Shown in pieces: positions 15,725 through 24,629 of a stretch of DNA of 64,000 nt. The stretch is from Candidimonas humi (GTDB taxonomy: Bacteria > Pseudomonadota > Gammaproteobacteria > Burkholderiales > Burkholderiaceae_B). Position 1 is the first letter of the stretch, and each line of letters begins with the position of its first letter. The position numbers and the translations under genes were made by a program. The stretch spans positions 1 to 64,000 of the forward strand of contig NZ_JAHTBN010000002.1 in assembly GCF_019166065.1 (NCBI RefSeq), given 5' to 3'. Under the pieces are notes generated by a model. That model was not told where the DNA came from. It saw nothing but the letters and a program-made list of their open reading frames with translations, and did no database searches.

Positions 15725-16594
15725 CTAGACAAATTTGTTTTCTATGACACCGATGCCCTGTATTTCCACGCGCACGCGGTCGCTGCTCTTGAGATAAGTG
15801 GGCGGCGTCATGCCCATGCCCACGCCGGCCGGAGTACCCGTGGCGATGATATCGCCCGGATAGAGCGTGATGCCGCGCGAGCAAGTCTCGATCAGGGTGG
15901 GAATGTCGAATATGAAATCGCGCGTGCTGGCATTCTGGCGCACCTGGCCGTTGACCTGGCACGACACCTGCACATCGGCGGAATCGATCTCGTCGGCGGT
16001 CACCAGCCACGGCCCCATCGGGCAGAAGGTATCGAAGGACTTGCCGAGGTCCCATTGCTGGTGGCGCATCTGCACGTCGCGCGCCGTGACGTCATTGACT
16101 ATGGTGTAGCCGAATACCTGTTGCAGGGCCTGGTCGCGGGCCACGTTCTTGCACTGCGCGCCGATCACCACGGCAAGCTCGGCCTCGTAATCGATCTGCT
16201 CGGAAATGCCCACGGGCAGCGACACATCGTCGTAGGGGCCGGTCACGCACTCCGGCACCTTGGAAAACACGATAGGCCACGACGCGACATTCTTGTCGTT
16301 TTCCTTGAACACCGAAGCGGACAGTTCGCGGGCGTGGGCGTGGTAATTGCGCCCCACGCAGAATATATTGCGGCGGGGCCGCGGAATGGGCGCCTCGAGC
16401 CTGACGTCGGCCAGGCGCAGCGTCTGGCCCAGGCGCTCGCGCACATAGTCCGCAAGGCCGTCGCGGCCCACCAGCGCGGCCACGCCCTGCTCGGCCTGCG
16501 CCCCGTCCAGGCGCAAGGCGCGCAGGCTTTGCAAATCGTCCGAGACCAGGCCCACGCCGCGCTGCCCTTGATACATATATGTCGCCAATTTCAT
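15725..16594 (-). CDS. Fumarylacetoacetate hydrolase (FAH)-family protein
   Basis: A 289-residue enzyme. The catalytic C-terminal domain begins near residue 75 (NIFCVGRNYHAHARE). The metal ligands are E137 and E139 (DYEAEL) and D168 (IVNDVTARD), with K185 in LGKSFDTFCPMGPW and the TGTPAGVGMGM loop near the end. Family members hydrolyse beta-diketones, decarboxylate or isomerise oxo-acids, or hydrate 2-oxopent-4-enoate; which applies here cannot be read. The AAGGAAG site supports the start. It is co-directional with the molybdenum hydroxylase genes and may act on a downstream ring-cleavage product. Confidence 0.85.
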   Translation of the reverse strand: MKLATYMYQGQRGVGLVSDDLQSLRALRLDGAQAEQGVAALVGRDGLADYVRERLGQTLRLADVRLEAPIPRPRRNIFCVGRNYHAHARELSASVFKENDKNVASWPIVFSKVPECVTGPYDDVSLPVGISEQIDYEAELAVVIGAQCKNVARDQALQQVFGYTIVNDVTARDVQMRHQQWDLGKSFDTFCPMGPWLVTADEIDSADVQVSCQVNGQVRQNASTRDFIFDIPTLIETCSRGITLYPGDIIATGTPAGVGMGMTPPTYLKSSDRVRVEIQGIGVIENKFV

Positions 16595-16670
16595 TGCACT
16601 TCCTTTGCTTTTGCAGATTTGTCGATCGAGGGGACGGCGGGCGAGCCGCTCGCCCCGAATACCTGGATGG

Positions 16671-17375
16671 TCACGAGGCCAGGCCGTTGCGGCGCTTGAA
16701 CTCGTCGAGCCTGGGGTCGCACAGCGCGTCGGCCAGCGCCCTGGCCAGGTCGGGCAGCCGGCATCCCACCGGAATCCCGTAGGTATAGATGGTGTCCAGC
16801 GCGCAGGCCTGCGGCAGCCGCGCCACCAGCGTCACGCCGGGGGTGTACAGGATCTCGGTGACCTGGGTGCAGCCCACCGAACCGCGCAGCCCCTGCTCCG
16901 CCATGGTCCTCATGGCGGTGGCGCCGTTGGGAAATTCGTGGATCTTGCCGCGGATGGCCTCCAGGATGCCGAGCCGCTCGAACACCCGCTTCATGTGCCC
17001 GCCCGCGGTCGATTGCGTCATGTCGGGCACGTATATGCCGCTAGCCTGGCGCAGCGTGGCGGCCAGCCCCTCGGCCTGCGCGATGTCCGGCGGCTGCGCG
17101 CCATCGAGCACCGCCAGCCCGGTGCTGACCACGCCCACATCGCGCAGGCTGCCTTCGACCAGGCTGCCCTCGCTGTCCAGCCCGTCCATCAGCACGCGCG
17201 ACAAGATCAATGCATCGCAAGGCTCGCCGGCCAGCACGCGCTGCTTCATCAGGCCCACGGCCCCGAATTCGCCGAGCAAGCGGCAGCCGTATTCCTGCTC
17301 GAACCGCGCCTGCACGTGGTCGACCAGGCCGTGCGCGGCGCCGCCGCTGAACAATCGAAGATCCATCAGGGTCAT
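16671..17375 (-). CDS. ModA-like type 2 periplasmic-binding fold protein without a signal peptide
   Basis: A 234-residue protein resembling molybdate-binding ModA and related extracellular binding domains: RLFSGGAAHGLVDHVQARFEQEYGC at the N terminus, the CDALILSRVLMDGL segment and the second-lobe region FPNGATAMRTMAEQGLRGSVGCTQVTEIL. The protein starts directly with the first beta strand, so it lacks an export signal and should be cytoplasmic. GAGG upstream supports this start. It is encoded just after the molybdopterin hydroxylase large subunit. It may bind molybdate, a cofactor intermediate or the substrate; the role is unknown. Confidence 0.7.
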   Translation of the reverse strand: MTLMDLRLFSGGAAHGLVDHVQARFEQEYGCRLLGEFGAVGLMKQRVLAGEPCDALILSRVLMDGLDSEGSLVEGSLRDVGVVSTGLAVLDGAQPPDIAQAEGLAATLRQASGIYVPDMTQSTAGGHMKRVFERLGILEAIRGKIHEFPNGATAMRTMAEQGLRGSVGCTQVTEILYTPGVTLVARLPQACALDTIYTYGIPVGCRLPDLARALADALCDPRLDEFKRRNGLAS

Positions 17376-17445
17376 TGCATCACCTCATCGCCTCTGGTTT
17401 TTCCTGTTGCCTGAAAATTTGCATAACTGCTCGCCTCGTCATCGA

Positions 17446-19686
17446 TCAAGAATCCGCCTCGCCCTGGATCGCCCGCGTGATCGCCTCGGGAGTCAAGGGC
17501 AGGCTGCGCACCCTTACCCCCAGCGCCACGCGCAGCGCATTGCCGATGGCCGCGGCGGTCGGGCCCAGCGAAGGCTCGCCCGCGCCCACCGGCGGATGGC
17601 CCGCGCCGGGCAGGATTTCCACGCTGACCCCGGGCACCTGAGAAAAACGCAGGATCGGATAGGTTTCCCAATCGCCGTCGACCAGCCCGTATGCGTCGAA
17701 ATGCGCTTCCTCGAACAGGGCCCAGGACGTGGCCTGGATGGCGCCCCCTTCGATCTGCTGGATCACGCCCTCGGGGTTGATGACCTCGCCCACGTCTACC
17801 GCAATGTACAAATGCCGCACGCACACTTCATGCGTGACCTCGACCCGCGCCACTACTGCGCAGTAGGCGCCATGCGTCTTGTAGCGGGCAAAGCCCAGGC
17901 CCAGCCCCGTGTCGGGCGCGGCATCGCCCCGGGCATGCCAGCCCGCCATCTCGCAGGCTTTGCTCAGCACCGCGGCGGCGCGCGGGTCGTTCACGTTGTC
18001 GAGGCGGAACTGCAAGGGGTCGCGCCCGCAGGCCAGCGCGATGTCGTCGATCATGGCCTCGATCGCAAACACATTGCCGAAGGCGCCCAGCGCCCGCTGC
18101 GCCGAAGCTCGCAAGGGCAGGCCGTCGACGCGATGGCACGCCAGCTCGCTGCAGGGAAAATCGTACAAGGGCACGAGATTGCGGTCGGCCCCGCCGCCCG
18201 AGGCCGGCGGCGCATTCACGGCCGCTCGCGCAGGGAAGGGCTGCTCCGTGTACCAACTGCCCAGCAGTGTCGGCGTATCGGCCCGGCCGGGCCGCAGGCT
18301 GTGTCCCGGCCCCCATACGGTATGCCGCCAGTCCAGCACCCTGGCATCGGCGCCGACTTCCGCCTCGATGCGCATGGCCATGGGCGGCCCCATCGGCGAC
18401 CAGTTCAACTCGTCGGCGCGCGACCATTGCAGCTTCACCGGGCGGCCCGGCATCTGCCGCGACAGCCATACCGCATCGTATGCGGCATCGTCGGCGCCGT
18501 TGTGCCCGTAGCAGCCCGAGCCGGGCACATGCATGACTTCGAGCCGCGCCGCATCGACGCCCAGCGCCAGGCAAAGATCGGCCTTCAAGTTATGGATGCC
18601 CTGGGTGTGGCTCCAGACCTGCATGCTGCCGTCGTCGCGAGTCCAGGCCCAGGCGCAGGAAGGCCCAATCGACGCGTGCTTGATATAGGGCTTGAAGAAG
18701 TCGCCCGAGTACAGCGTCGCGCCGGGCTTGCGCACAGGCCTTGGGCCGCCGCTGGCGGGCCCATCGTGCAAGGCGCGGGCATGGGGGGAATCCTGCTCCA
18801 CCACGGTCGACGACCCCGCCGCCCTCGACCAGCGCACCGTCTTGCAAGGCTGTGCGCGCAGCCACTGTTCGAGCCCCGCTTGCGGCGGCAGCAGGGGCGC
18901 CCGGCTCCAGTCGGCCGCGGCCGCGATCTGGCGCAGGACGCGCTCGGCAATGTATTCCTGTTCGGCCACGACGCCCAACAGAGAACCGTCGCGCGCCACC
19001 GCCAACACCCCCGGCTGCGCGCGCCAGGCGGCCAGGTCTAGCCGGCCCAGGACGGCGCCGGGCGAAGGCGGGCGCAACACCCGGCCGTACGCCATCCCCT
19101 CGAGCACCATGTCGTGTATGTAGGAATAAGAGCCCTCGACCTTTTGTTCCAGGCCCATGGGCCTGGCGCTAGAGCCCACATAGTCGCGGCGCGTGGACAT
19201 CCATTTCGGCGCCATGAGCTCGACGGGAACGTGCAAGTCGACGCGGCCGGCAAGCTGCCCATAGCCGCCCCTGTCCTGGCCGGCGCAGACAAAGCGCCCG
19301 TCACGCAGCGAAACCGAGGCCGGGTCGCGGCCGCAATCGCGCGCCACGGCCCGCATGAACAGGACCCGGGCATGGGCGCAGGCGGCGCGCAACGCCAGCC
19401 CCGAATGCTGCACCGACAGGCTGCCCGAAGTCATGGACTCGTTCGGGCCGCGCCCCGTCGTGGCTGCATGCATGCGTATGGCGGCCAGGCTTACCTGCAA
19501 CTCGTCGGCGGCGATCTGCGCCAACGCGGTGACGATGCCCTGCCCCAGTTCGACCTTGCCCGTATAGACATCCACTTGCCCGTCCGCGGCAAAACCGAGC
19601 CAGCTATCCAGGTAGCGGTTGGCCTTGAGACTGACCGGCAGCTCGCCGGCCACGGGCTCGTGCGCGACGGCGAACGCGCTACTCAC
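17446..19686 (-). CDS. Molybdenum hydroxylase large subunit (xanthine dehydrogenase/isoquinoline oxidoreductase beta type)
   Basis: A 746-residue molybdopterin-cytosine-dinucleotide-binding subunit. Early on it has VDVYTGKVELGQGIVTALAQ, the glutamine loop typical of the IorB type. The catalytic glutamate is E704 in the GAGEPSLGP motif. There is no cytochrome domain, unlike nicotinate dehydrogenase NicB. The start is a GTG at 19686 that overlaps the TAG stop of the small subunit by eight bases; longer open frame upstream is out of context. With the 2Fe-2S subunit it should hydroxylate an N-heterocycle or aldehyde using water. The substrate is unknown. Confidence 0.85.
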   Translation of the reverse strand: MSSAFAVAHEPVAGELPVSLKANRYLDSWLGFAADGQVDVYTGKVELGQGIVTALAQIAADELQVSLAAIRMHAATTGRGPNESMTSGSLSVQHSGLALRAACAHARVLFMRAVARDCGRDPASVSLRDGRFVCAGQDRGGYGQLAGRVDLHVPVELMAPKWMSTRRDYVGSSARPMGLEQKVEGSYSYIHDMVLEGMAYGRVLRPPSPGAVLGRLDLAAWRAQPGVLAVARDGSLLGVVAEQEYIAERVLRQIAAAADWSRAPLLPPQAGLEQWLRAQPCKTVRWSRAAGSSTVVEQDSPHARALHDGPASGGPRPVRKPGATLYSGDFFKPYIKHASIGPSCAWAWTRDDGSMQVWSHTQGIHNLKADLCLALGVDAARLEVMHVPGSGCYGHNGADDAAYDAVWLSRQMPGRPVKLQWSRADELNWSPMGPPMAMRIEAEVGADARVLDWRHTVWGPGHSLRPGRADTPTLLGSWYTEQPFPARAAVNAPPASGGGADRNLVPLYDFPCSELACHRVDGLPLRASAQRALGAFGNVFAIEAMIDDIALACGRDPLQFRLDNVNDPRAAAVLSKACEMAGWHARGDAAPDTGLGLGFARYKTHGAYCAVVARVEVTHEVCVRHLYIAVDVGEVINPEGVIQQIEGGAIQATSWALFEEAHFDAYGLVDGDWETYPILRFSQVPGVSVEILPGAGHPPVGAGEPSLGPTAAAIGNALRVALGVRVRSLPLTPEAITRAIQGEADS

Positions 19687-20191
19687 GGCCGTGCTCCGCC
19701 CAGCGCGCAGCAGCGCCGCGCACGGCCCGCAGGATGCGCAAGTGCGATCCGCAACGGCACAGATTGCGATCCAGGGCCGTGCGGACCTGGGCCTCCGAAG
19801 GCGCCGGGTCCGCAAGCAGCAGGCCGACGCAAGCCATCACCATGCCGGAAGTGCAATAGCCGCACTGCGCGGCGTTGTGGCGTATGAATTCCTGCTGGAC
19901 GCAGCGCGCCAGCGCCAGGGACTTCGCGCCTTCTATGGTAGTGACGCGCTTGCCCGACACCGACCAGGCCGGCGTGTCGCAGGCCGGCACAGCCCTGTCG
20001 TCGACCAGCACGGTGCAGGCCCCACACAGGCCCAGCCCGCAGCCGAAATGGCTGCCGCGCAGGCCCAGCTCTTCGCGCAGCAGGTCGAGCAGGCTGCGGT
20101 CCGCGTCCACGTCGAGCCGGCGCGGCTCGCCATTGACCACGAATTCCAGCGCCAGCGGCGGATTGCCATTGCTCTGCGACATGCCTGCCAT
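19679..20191 (-). CDS. 2Fe-2S subunit of the molybdenum hydroxylase
   Basis: A 170-residue small subunit with two [2Fe-2S] clusters. The plant-ferredoxin-type site is in HFGCGLGLCGACTVLVDD with another cysteine in VPACDTP. The second, all-helical domain has QCGYCTSGMVMA and NLCRCGSH. The length and spacing match IorA, NicA and CoxS. It passes electrons from the molybdenum centre in the partner subunit to an acceptor that is not encoded here. The gene comes first in the pair and overlaps the large-subunit start. Confidence 0.9.
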   Translation of the reverse strand: MAGMSQSNGNPPLALEFVVNGEPRRLDVDADRSLLDLLREELGLRGSHFGCGLGLCGACTVLVDDRAVPACDTPAWSVSGKRVTTIEGAKSLALARCVQQEFIRHNAAQCGYCTSGMVMACVGLLLADPAPSEAQVRTALDRNLCRCGSHLRILRAVRGAAARWAEHGRE

Positions 20192-20251
20192 CCATCGACG
20201 AAAAAAAGCGGCGCAGCCCCGGCGGGCGGCCCGGGCCGCGCCGCACCACGC

Positions 20252-21241
20252 CTATTGCACCGAGATATGGGCGTCCTTCACGACCTTGCCCAGCTTGCGT
20301 ATATCGGCCTCGATATATTCCTTGAACTGACTGGTGTTCATGACCATGGGCTCGACCCCGTCCTTGGCCCAGGCCGCCTTGATGTCCGGGCTGGAAACGA
20401 TCTCGCTGATCGCCTTGTTGAGCTTTTCCACGACCGCCGCGGGCGTCTTCTTGGGCGCCAGCACGCCCAGCCAGATATTGGCGCGATAGCCCGGCAGGCC
20501 CGCCTGTTCCATGGTGGGCACATCGGGCAGGATGGAAGAACGCTTGTCTCCCGTGGTGGCAATGGCGTGCACCTTGCCCCCCTTGATCAGGCCGATCATG
20601 GTGGCCGTGGCGTCGAACATGTAGTTCACCTCGCCCGCGACCACGCCGGTGCGCGCCTGGCCGCTGCTTTTGTAGGGGACGTGCACGACATTGATGCCGG
20701 CCATCGATTTGAACAGCTCGCCCGCGATGTGATAGGGCGTGCCCGTGCCCGAGCTGGCGTAGTTCAGCTTGCCGGGCTCGGACTTGGCCAGCGCGATCAG
20801 CTCTTTCAGCGTGTGGGCCGGCAGCTTGTCGTTGGCCACCAGCACCAGGCTGGACTGGTTGATGGGGGCTACCGGCGCGAAATCGCGCAGCAGCTTGTAG
20901 GGCTTTTTCTTCAGCAGGGTTTCGTTGACGGTCTGGGTGTTGGAATTGATCAATAAGGTGTAGCCGTCCGGCGGGGAATTGGCCACGAAGGCAGTGCCGA
21001 TCACCGCGCCCGCCCCCGGCTTGTCTTCGACGATGAAGTTCTGGCCGAACTTCTGCTGCAGCCTCTGGGCGAGCTGGCGCGCATAGACATCGGCAGAACC
21101 ACCTGCACCAAACGGTACAACTATGGTCACGGGATGATCCGGGTACTTGCCGGCGGCCTGGGCACCCAAAGGCGCCGTTGCCGCGAGCAAGCCCGCGATG
21201 CTCGCATACAGGGCCGCAGCCTTGATTTTCCTTGCAGGCAT
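20252..21241 (-). CDS. Bug-family receptor of the molybdenum-hydroxylase operon
   Basis: A 329-residue periplasmic receptor. The signal peptide covers residues 1-29 (ending GAQAAGKYPD), followed by the canonical VVPFGAGGSADVYARQLAQRL, the ligand loop DKPGAGAVIGTAFVANSPPDGYTLL, and HVPYKSSGQARTGVVAGEV. The start at 21241 is preceded by GGAG; the longer frame to 21301 adds a basic leader without a ribosome site. It is the first gene of a minus-strand operon encoding the molybdenum hydroxylase, FAH enzyme and GntR, so it probably imports that pathway's substrate. Confidence 0.9.
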   Translation of the reverse strand: MPARKIKAAALYASIAGLLAATAPLGAQAAGKYPDHPVTIVVPFGAGGSADVYARQLAQRLQQKFGQNFIVEDKPGAGAVIGTAFVANSPPDGYTLLINSNTQTVNETLLKKKPYKLLRDFAPVAPINQSSLVLVANDKLPAHTLKELIALAKSEPGKLNYASSGTGTPYHIAGELFKSMAGINVVHVPYKSSGQARTGVVAGEVNYMFDATATMIGLIKGGKVHAIATTGDKRSSILPDVPTMEQAGLPGYRANIWLGVLAPKKTPAAVVEKLNKAISEIVSSPDIKAAWAKDGVEPMVMNTSQFKEYIEADIRKLGKVVKDAHISVQ

Positions 21242-21544
21242 GAGTTTTGTCTCCGTTAATGATTTTTTTTTACGCCGGCGGACTCGCCAACGACATAGCA
21301 CGGGCCACCCCGCGCCACACGCTTGCGCCGCTGCCGTGCCATTCCGATTTCGCGGTACAAGTCTAGCACAAAAATGTACCTTTATATTATTTTAAAGAAC
21401 CAATATGTACATTACAAGGCATGCTGTACATGCCACAGGCCCCGGCTTGCCGCTCATGGTCGAGGCCACTACACTACTTGGCTTATTGGCATGCACTAGT
21501 ATTCCAGCCTTAGTATCGGGATCCGACCGGAGGTTTTCCTACCC
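21242..21544. promoter_or_regulatory. Divergent control region with three TGTAC elements
   Basis: These 303 bases separate the Bug/molybdenum-hydroxylase operon from the lyase gene and hold no gene. TGTAC occurs at 21375-21379, 21406-21410 and 21425-21429; the last two extend to TGTACA with 19-base spacing. The AT-rich block at 21371-21411 is the likely promoter zone. FCD-type GntR regulators often bind short palindromes of this kind. Confidence 0.45.
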
Positions 21545-22414
21545 ATGAGCAAGACAAGCAAGCAGACCCTGCGCGACAGGGTCAACCAGCGCAACGGCCT
21601 GATAGTGCCGGGCGCATTCAACGCCCTGAGCGCCAAGGTCGTCGCCGACCAGGGCTTCGAGGCGGTCTACCTGACCGGCGCCGGCCTGACCAATATGTAC
21701 TACGGCATACCCGACCTGGCCTTCATCGGCCTGCGCGACGTGGCCGAGCACACAGCGCGCATCCGCGACGCCGTGGACATCCCGCTGATCGTCGACGGCG
21801 ACACCGGCTTCGGCAACGCGGTGAATGTCTTTCACACCGTCAAGACCCTGGAACGCGCCGGCGCCGACGCCATCCAGATCGAGGACCAGACCTTTCCCAA
21901 GCGCTGCGGCCATTTCTCGGGCAAGGAAGTGGCCCCGCTGCCCGAAATGCTGGGCAAGATCCGCGCCGCCGCCGACGCCCGCGTCGACGAGAACTTCCTG
22001 ATCATCGCGCGTACCGATTCGCGCGCGGTGCTGGGCTTCGAGGCCGCCATCGACCGCGCCCGGCAATTCGCCGAAGCCGGCGCCGACATCCTGTTCGTCG
22101 AAGCCACCGAAAGCCTGGAAGAAGTGCGCCAAGTGCCCAAGCTGCTGGAACAGCCGCAGCTCATCAACATCGTCGTGGGCGGCAAGACCCCTGCGCTCAC
22201 CGCCGACGAACTGGGCGGGCTGGGCTACGGCCTGGTGCTGTACGCCAATGCAGCCCTGCAAAGCGCGGTGACCGGCATGCAGCGCGCGCTCGGCGTGCTC
22301 AAGCGCGACGGCAAGCTGGACGAGGATCCGGAACTGGTCGCCCCGTTCCGCGAACGCCAGCGGCTGGTCAGCAAAGCCGTGTACGACGACCTGGAAAAGC
22401 GTTACGCGTCGTGA
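21545..22414 (+). CDS. Isocitrate lyase/PEP mutase-family C-C lyase
   Basis: A 289-residue TIM-barrel enzyme. The metal site is VDGDTGFGN (D84, D86) and IEDQ (E113, D114). KRCGH carries C121, the catalytic cysteine of true lyases such as 2-methylisocitrate lyase and 2,3-dimethylmalate lyase; oxaloacetate decarboxylases and hydrolases of this family usually lack it. The protein therefore probably splits a methylated or substituted malate/citrate into a 2-oxo acid and a dicarboxylate. It is divergent from the molybdenum-hydroxylase operon. The dimethylmalate lyase of anaerobic nicotinate degradation is a suggestive but unproven parallel. Confidence 0.85.
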   Translation: MSKTSKQTLRDRVNQRNGLIVPGAFNALSAKVVADQGFEAVYLTGAGLTNMYYGIPDLAFIGLRDVAEHTARIRDAVDIPLIVDGDTGFGNAVNVFHTVKTLERAGADAIQIEDQTFPKRCGHFSGKEVAPLPEMLGKIRAAADARVDENFLIIARTDSRAVLGFEAAIDRARQFAEAGADILFVEATESLEEVRQVPKLLEQPQLINIVVGGKTPALTADELGGLGYGLVLYANAALQSAVTGMQRALGVLKRDGKLDEDPELVAPFRERQRLVSKAVYDDLEKRYAS

Positions 22415-22571
22415 CGCCGCGGCGGGCCGGCCGTGACGCTAGTCGATGATGGCGCAAGCTCGGCGCATGCCGGCTGCGACCATCGTGCGGCAAGCGCTCG
22501 GCCGGCCTGCAGCACACCATGGCTGGTCGACGCACAGTTGCGGCCGCCCAACAGCCTGACGCGCCCGTCTT

Positions 22572-23384
22572 TTATGTAGCGGCCGCGCCGAAGTAGTCGC
22601 CCGGCGTGCTGCCGAACTGCCCGCGGAAAGCGGCAATGAAGGCCGATACGCTTTCATAGCCGCAGTCCAGGGACACGTCGGTGACGCGCTGGCCGCGCTC
22701 CAGCGCCGGCAGCGCAGCCAGCAGCCGCAGCCGCTGGCGCCAAAGGCGGAAGCTCAGCCCCGTCTGACGCATGAACATGCGGCTCAGCGTCTTGCCCGAT
22801 ACGCCCAGTTCGGAAGCCCAATGATCGAGGTCGGCCGGGCGCCCCGGATGCGCCTGCATGGCCAGGCAGACCCGGCGCAGCCCCGGATCGGCGGGCAGGG
22901 GCAGCACCAATGCGGCCTGCGGGGCCGCCGCCAACTGGTCCAGCAGCACCGCGGCCAGGCGCCCGCCGGCGCCGTCCTCGCGGTATTCGGCCGGCAGCAG
23001 GCCGAAGGCGCGGATCAATTCCCGCAACAAAGGCCCCACCTCCAGCACGCAGCACGCGCCGCGCACCGCCTCGCGGGCCACGCCCGCGGGCTCGATGTAC
23101 AGGCTGCGGATCTCGGTGCCCGGCGCGCAGCGCGCCTTGTGCGGTGTGCCGGCCGCAATCCATACCGCCTGGCGGGGCGTGGCGTAGAACAGGCCCGTGG
23201 GAGTCTGCACCTCTATCACGCCCTGCGTCGCATAGGAGAGCTGGATCCACAGATGCCGGTGGCGGTGCGCGATGACCCGGTTGGCCAGGCTCTCGATGTG
23301 GCCGTACACTGGACGCGGCAAGGTTCCGAGCGCCTCTGCCTCACCCTGGCGGGGCGGGTGCGTGTCCGTTGAGCGATATTTCAT
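22572..23384 (-). CDS. AraC-family regulator with N-terminal cupin domain
   Basis: A 270-residue protein. The N-terminal cupin-like sensor is visible in RHRHLWIQLSYATQGVIEVQTPTG and TPRQAVWIAAGTPHKA. The C-terminal AraC DNA-binding domain (about 175-270) has two helix-turn-helix units, LDHWASELGVSGKTLSRMFMRQTGLSF and VTDVSLDCGYESVSAFIAAFRGQFGSTPGDYF. It is divergent from the SBF-like transporter gene (83 bases between starts), which is its most likely target. The 157 bases after it hold no clear gene. Confidence 0.85.
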   Translation of the reverse strand: MKYRSTDTHPPRQGEAEALGTLPRPVYGHIESLANRVIAHRHRHLWIQLSYATQGVIEVQTPTGLFYATPRQAVWIAAGTPHKARCAPGTEIRSLYIEPAGVAREAVRGACCVLEVGPLLRELIRAFGLLPAEYREDGAGGRLAAVLLDQLAAAPQAALVLPLPADPGLRRVCLAMQAHPGRPADLDHWASELGVSGKTLSRMFMRQTGLSFRLWRQRLRLLAALPALERGQRVTDVSLDCGYESVSAFIAAFRGQFGSTPGDYFGAAAT

Positions 23385-23467
23385 ATCCGATTGTAGTTAG
23401 CCGGAATCCCAGGAACACGTTAATGTATGGGTAACTTCCTTGCAACCCCCCGATCCGGATTCTTTTC

Positions 23468-24466
23468 ATGCAACGTCTGCGTCTGCTGCTAGACAATTTC
23501 ACGCTAATGCTCGTCGCCGTGGTGATCACGGCCAGCGTGCTGCCCGCCCATGGCCTGGGCGCCACCTTCTTCAGCGGCCTCACCACCTTCGCGATCACGC
23601 TGCTGTTCTTCATGCACGGCGCCAAGCTGTCGCGCGAGGCCATCGTCGCAGGCGCCACGCACTGGCGCCTGCACCTGCTGGTGTTCACCTTCACCTTCAT
23701 CTTGTTCCCCATTCTGGGCTGGGCGCTGCGGCCGGTGCTGCAGCCGGTGCTGGGCGCTTCGCTGTATGCCGGCATGCTCTACCTGTGCGCCCTGCCGGGC
23801 ACGGTGCAGTCGGCGATCGCCTTCACATCGATCGCCCGCGGCAATGTGCCGGCCGCGGTGTGCAGCGCATCGGCTTCGAGCATCATCGGCATCGTGCTGA
23901 CCCCGCTGCTGGTCAGCCTGTTCATGCCCACAGGCTCGGGTTCCGTATCCATGCTGCACGCCATCGTCCACATCAGCGAAGAACTGCTGCTGCCGTTCCT
24001 CGTGGGCCATCTGATGCGCCCCTGGATCGGCTCGTGGATGGACCGCAACCGCAAATGGCTCAAGACCGTGGACCAGAGCTCCATCCTGCTGGTGGTCTAT
24101 ACCGCCTTCAGCGCCTCGGTGATAGGCGGCCTGTGGCAGCAAGTCCCCGTCCTGGACCTGCTGACGCTGATCGTGGCCTGCGGCGTGCTGCTCGCCATCG
24201 TACTCATCATCACGACCTCGGTGTCTCGCCTGCTGGGCTTCAACAAGGAAGACGAAATCACCATTGTTTTCTGCGGGTCCAAGAAAAGCCTGGCGACCGG
24301 CGTGCCCATGGCGCAGGTGCTGTTCTCGGCCAGCGCGGTAGGCCCGATGCTGCTGCCGCTGATGATCTTCCACCAGATCCAGTTGATGGTGTGCGCGGTG
24401 CTGGCCCAGAAATACCGGATGCGCAGCGAAGAGGCGGCGCATTCGCGCGCCCGCCAGGCGCTGTGA
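23468..24466 (+). CDS. SBF-like (bile acid:sodium symporter family) membrane transporter
   Basis: A 332-residue integral membrane protein with nine or ten hydrophobic helices, including TTFAITLLFFMHGAKLSREAI and LIVACGVLLAIVLIITTSVSRLLG. Length and motifs fit the SBF-like branch (relatives of SLC10A7). Conserved family spots are CALPGTVQSAIAFTSIARGN and CGSKKSLATGVPMAQVLF, the latter near the sodium/ligand sites. The substrate in bacteria of this type is mostly unknown. It is divergent from, and probably controlled by, the AraC regulator. Confidence 0.85.
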   Translation: MQRLRLLLDNFTLMLVAVVITASVLPAHGLGATFFSGLTTFAITLLFFMHGAKLSREAIVAGATHWRLHLLVFTFTFILFPILGWALRPVLQPVLGASLYAGMLYLCALPGTVQSAIAFTSIARGNVPAAVCSASASSIIGIVLTPLLVSLFMPTGSGSVSMLHAIVHISEELLLPFLVGHLMRPWIGSWMDRNRKWLKTVDQSSILLVVYTAFSASVIGGLWQQVPVLDLLTLIVACGVLLAIVLIITTSVSRLLGFNKEDEITIVFCGSKKSLATGVPMAQVLFSASAVGPMLLPLMIFHQIQLMVCAVLAQKYRMRSEEAAHSRARQAL

Positions 24467-24525
24467 ACCTGCCCGCCTGCTGAAATACCGGAACCAGCCA
24501 GCGCCTGCCGCGTTGGCGTTTCGGC

Positions 24526-24629
24526 CGGCTAGCGTATTTTCGGCGCAGATGTTTATGGCCTTCGAGGCACTGCGTATGGCGGATGCCGCAGGAAAGCGAT
24601 AAACATCTGCGCCGAAAATGCGCTAGCCG
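24526..24629. terminator. Long inverted repeat between convergent genes, probable bidirectional terminator
   Basis: Arms at 24526-24556 and 24599-24629 are reverse complements over 31 bases with a single mismatch, separated by 42 bases. A smaller hairpin (ctgcg at 24570-24574, cgcag at 24587-24591) sits inside. The right arm covers the stop codon of the TauE/SafE gene. It would form a very stable cruciform or a terminator for both convergent genes. No second copy was noticed in the window. Confidence 0.65.

Noticed and set aside
16789-19041. 750-codon open frame on the plus strand
   Set aside because: It lies antisense to the molybdenum hydroxylase large subunit and the ModA-like gene. Its translation is rich in His, Arg and Gly with no family motifs, as expected for a shadow frame in GC-rich DNA.
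22439-22657. 72-codon minus-strand frame between the lyase and AraC genes
   Set aside because: It overlaps the AraC 3' end out of frame and matches no family I recognise. A remnant cannot be excluded but is not supported.
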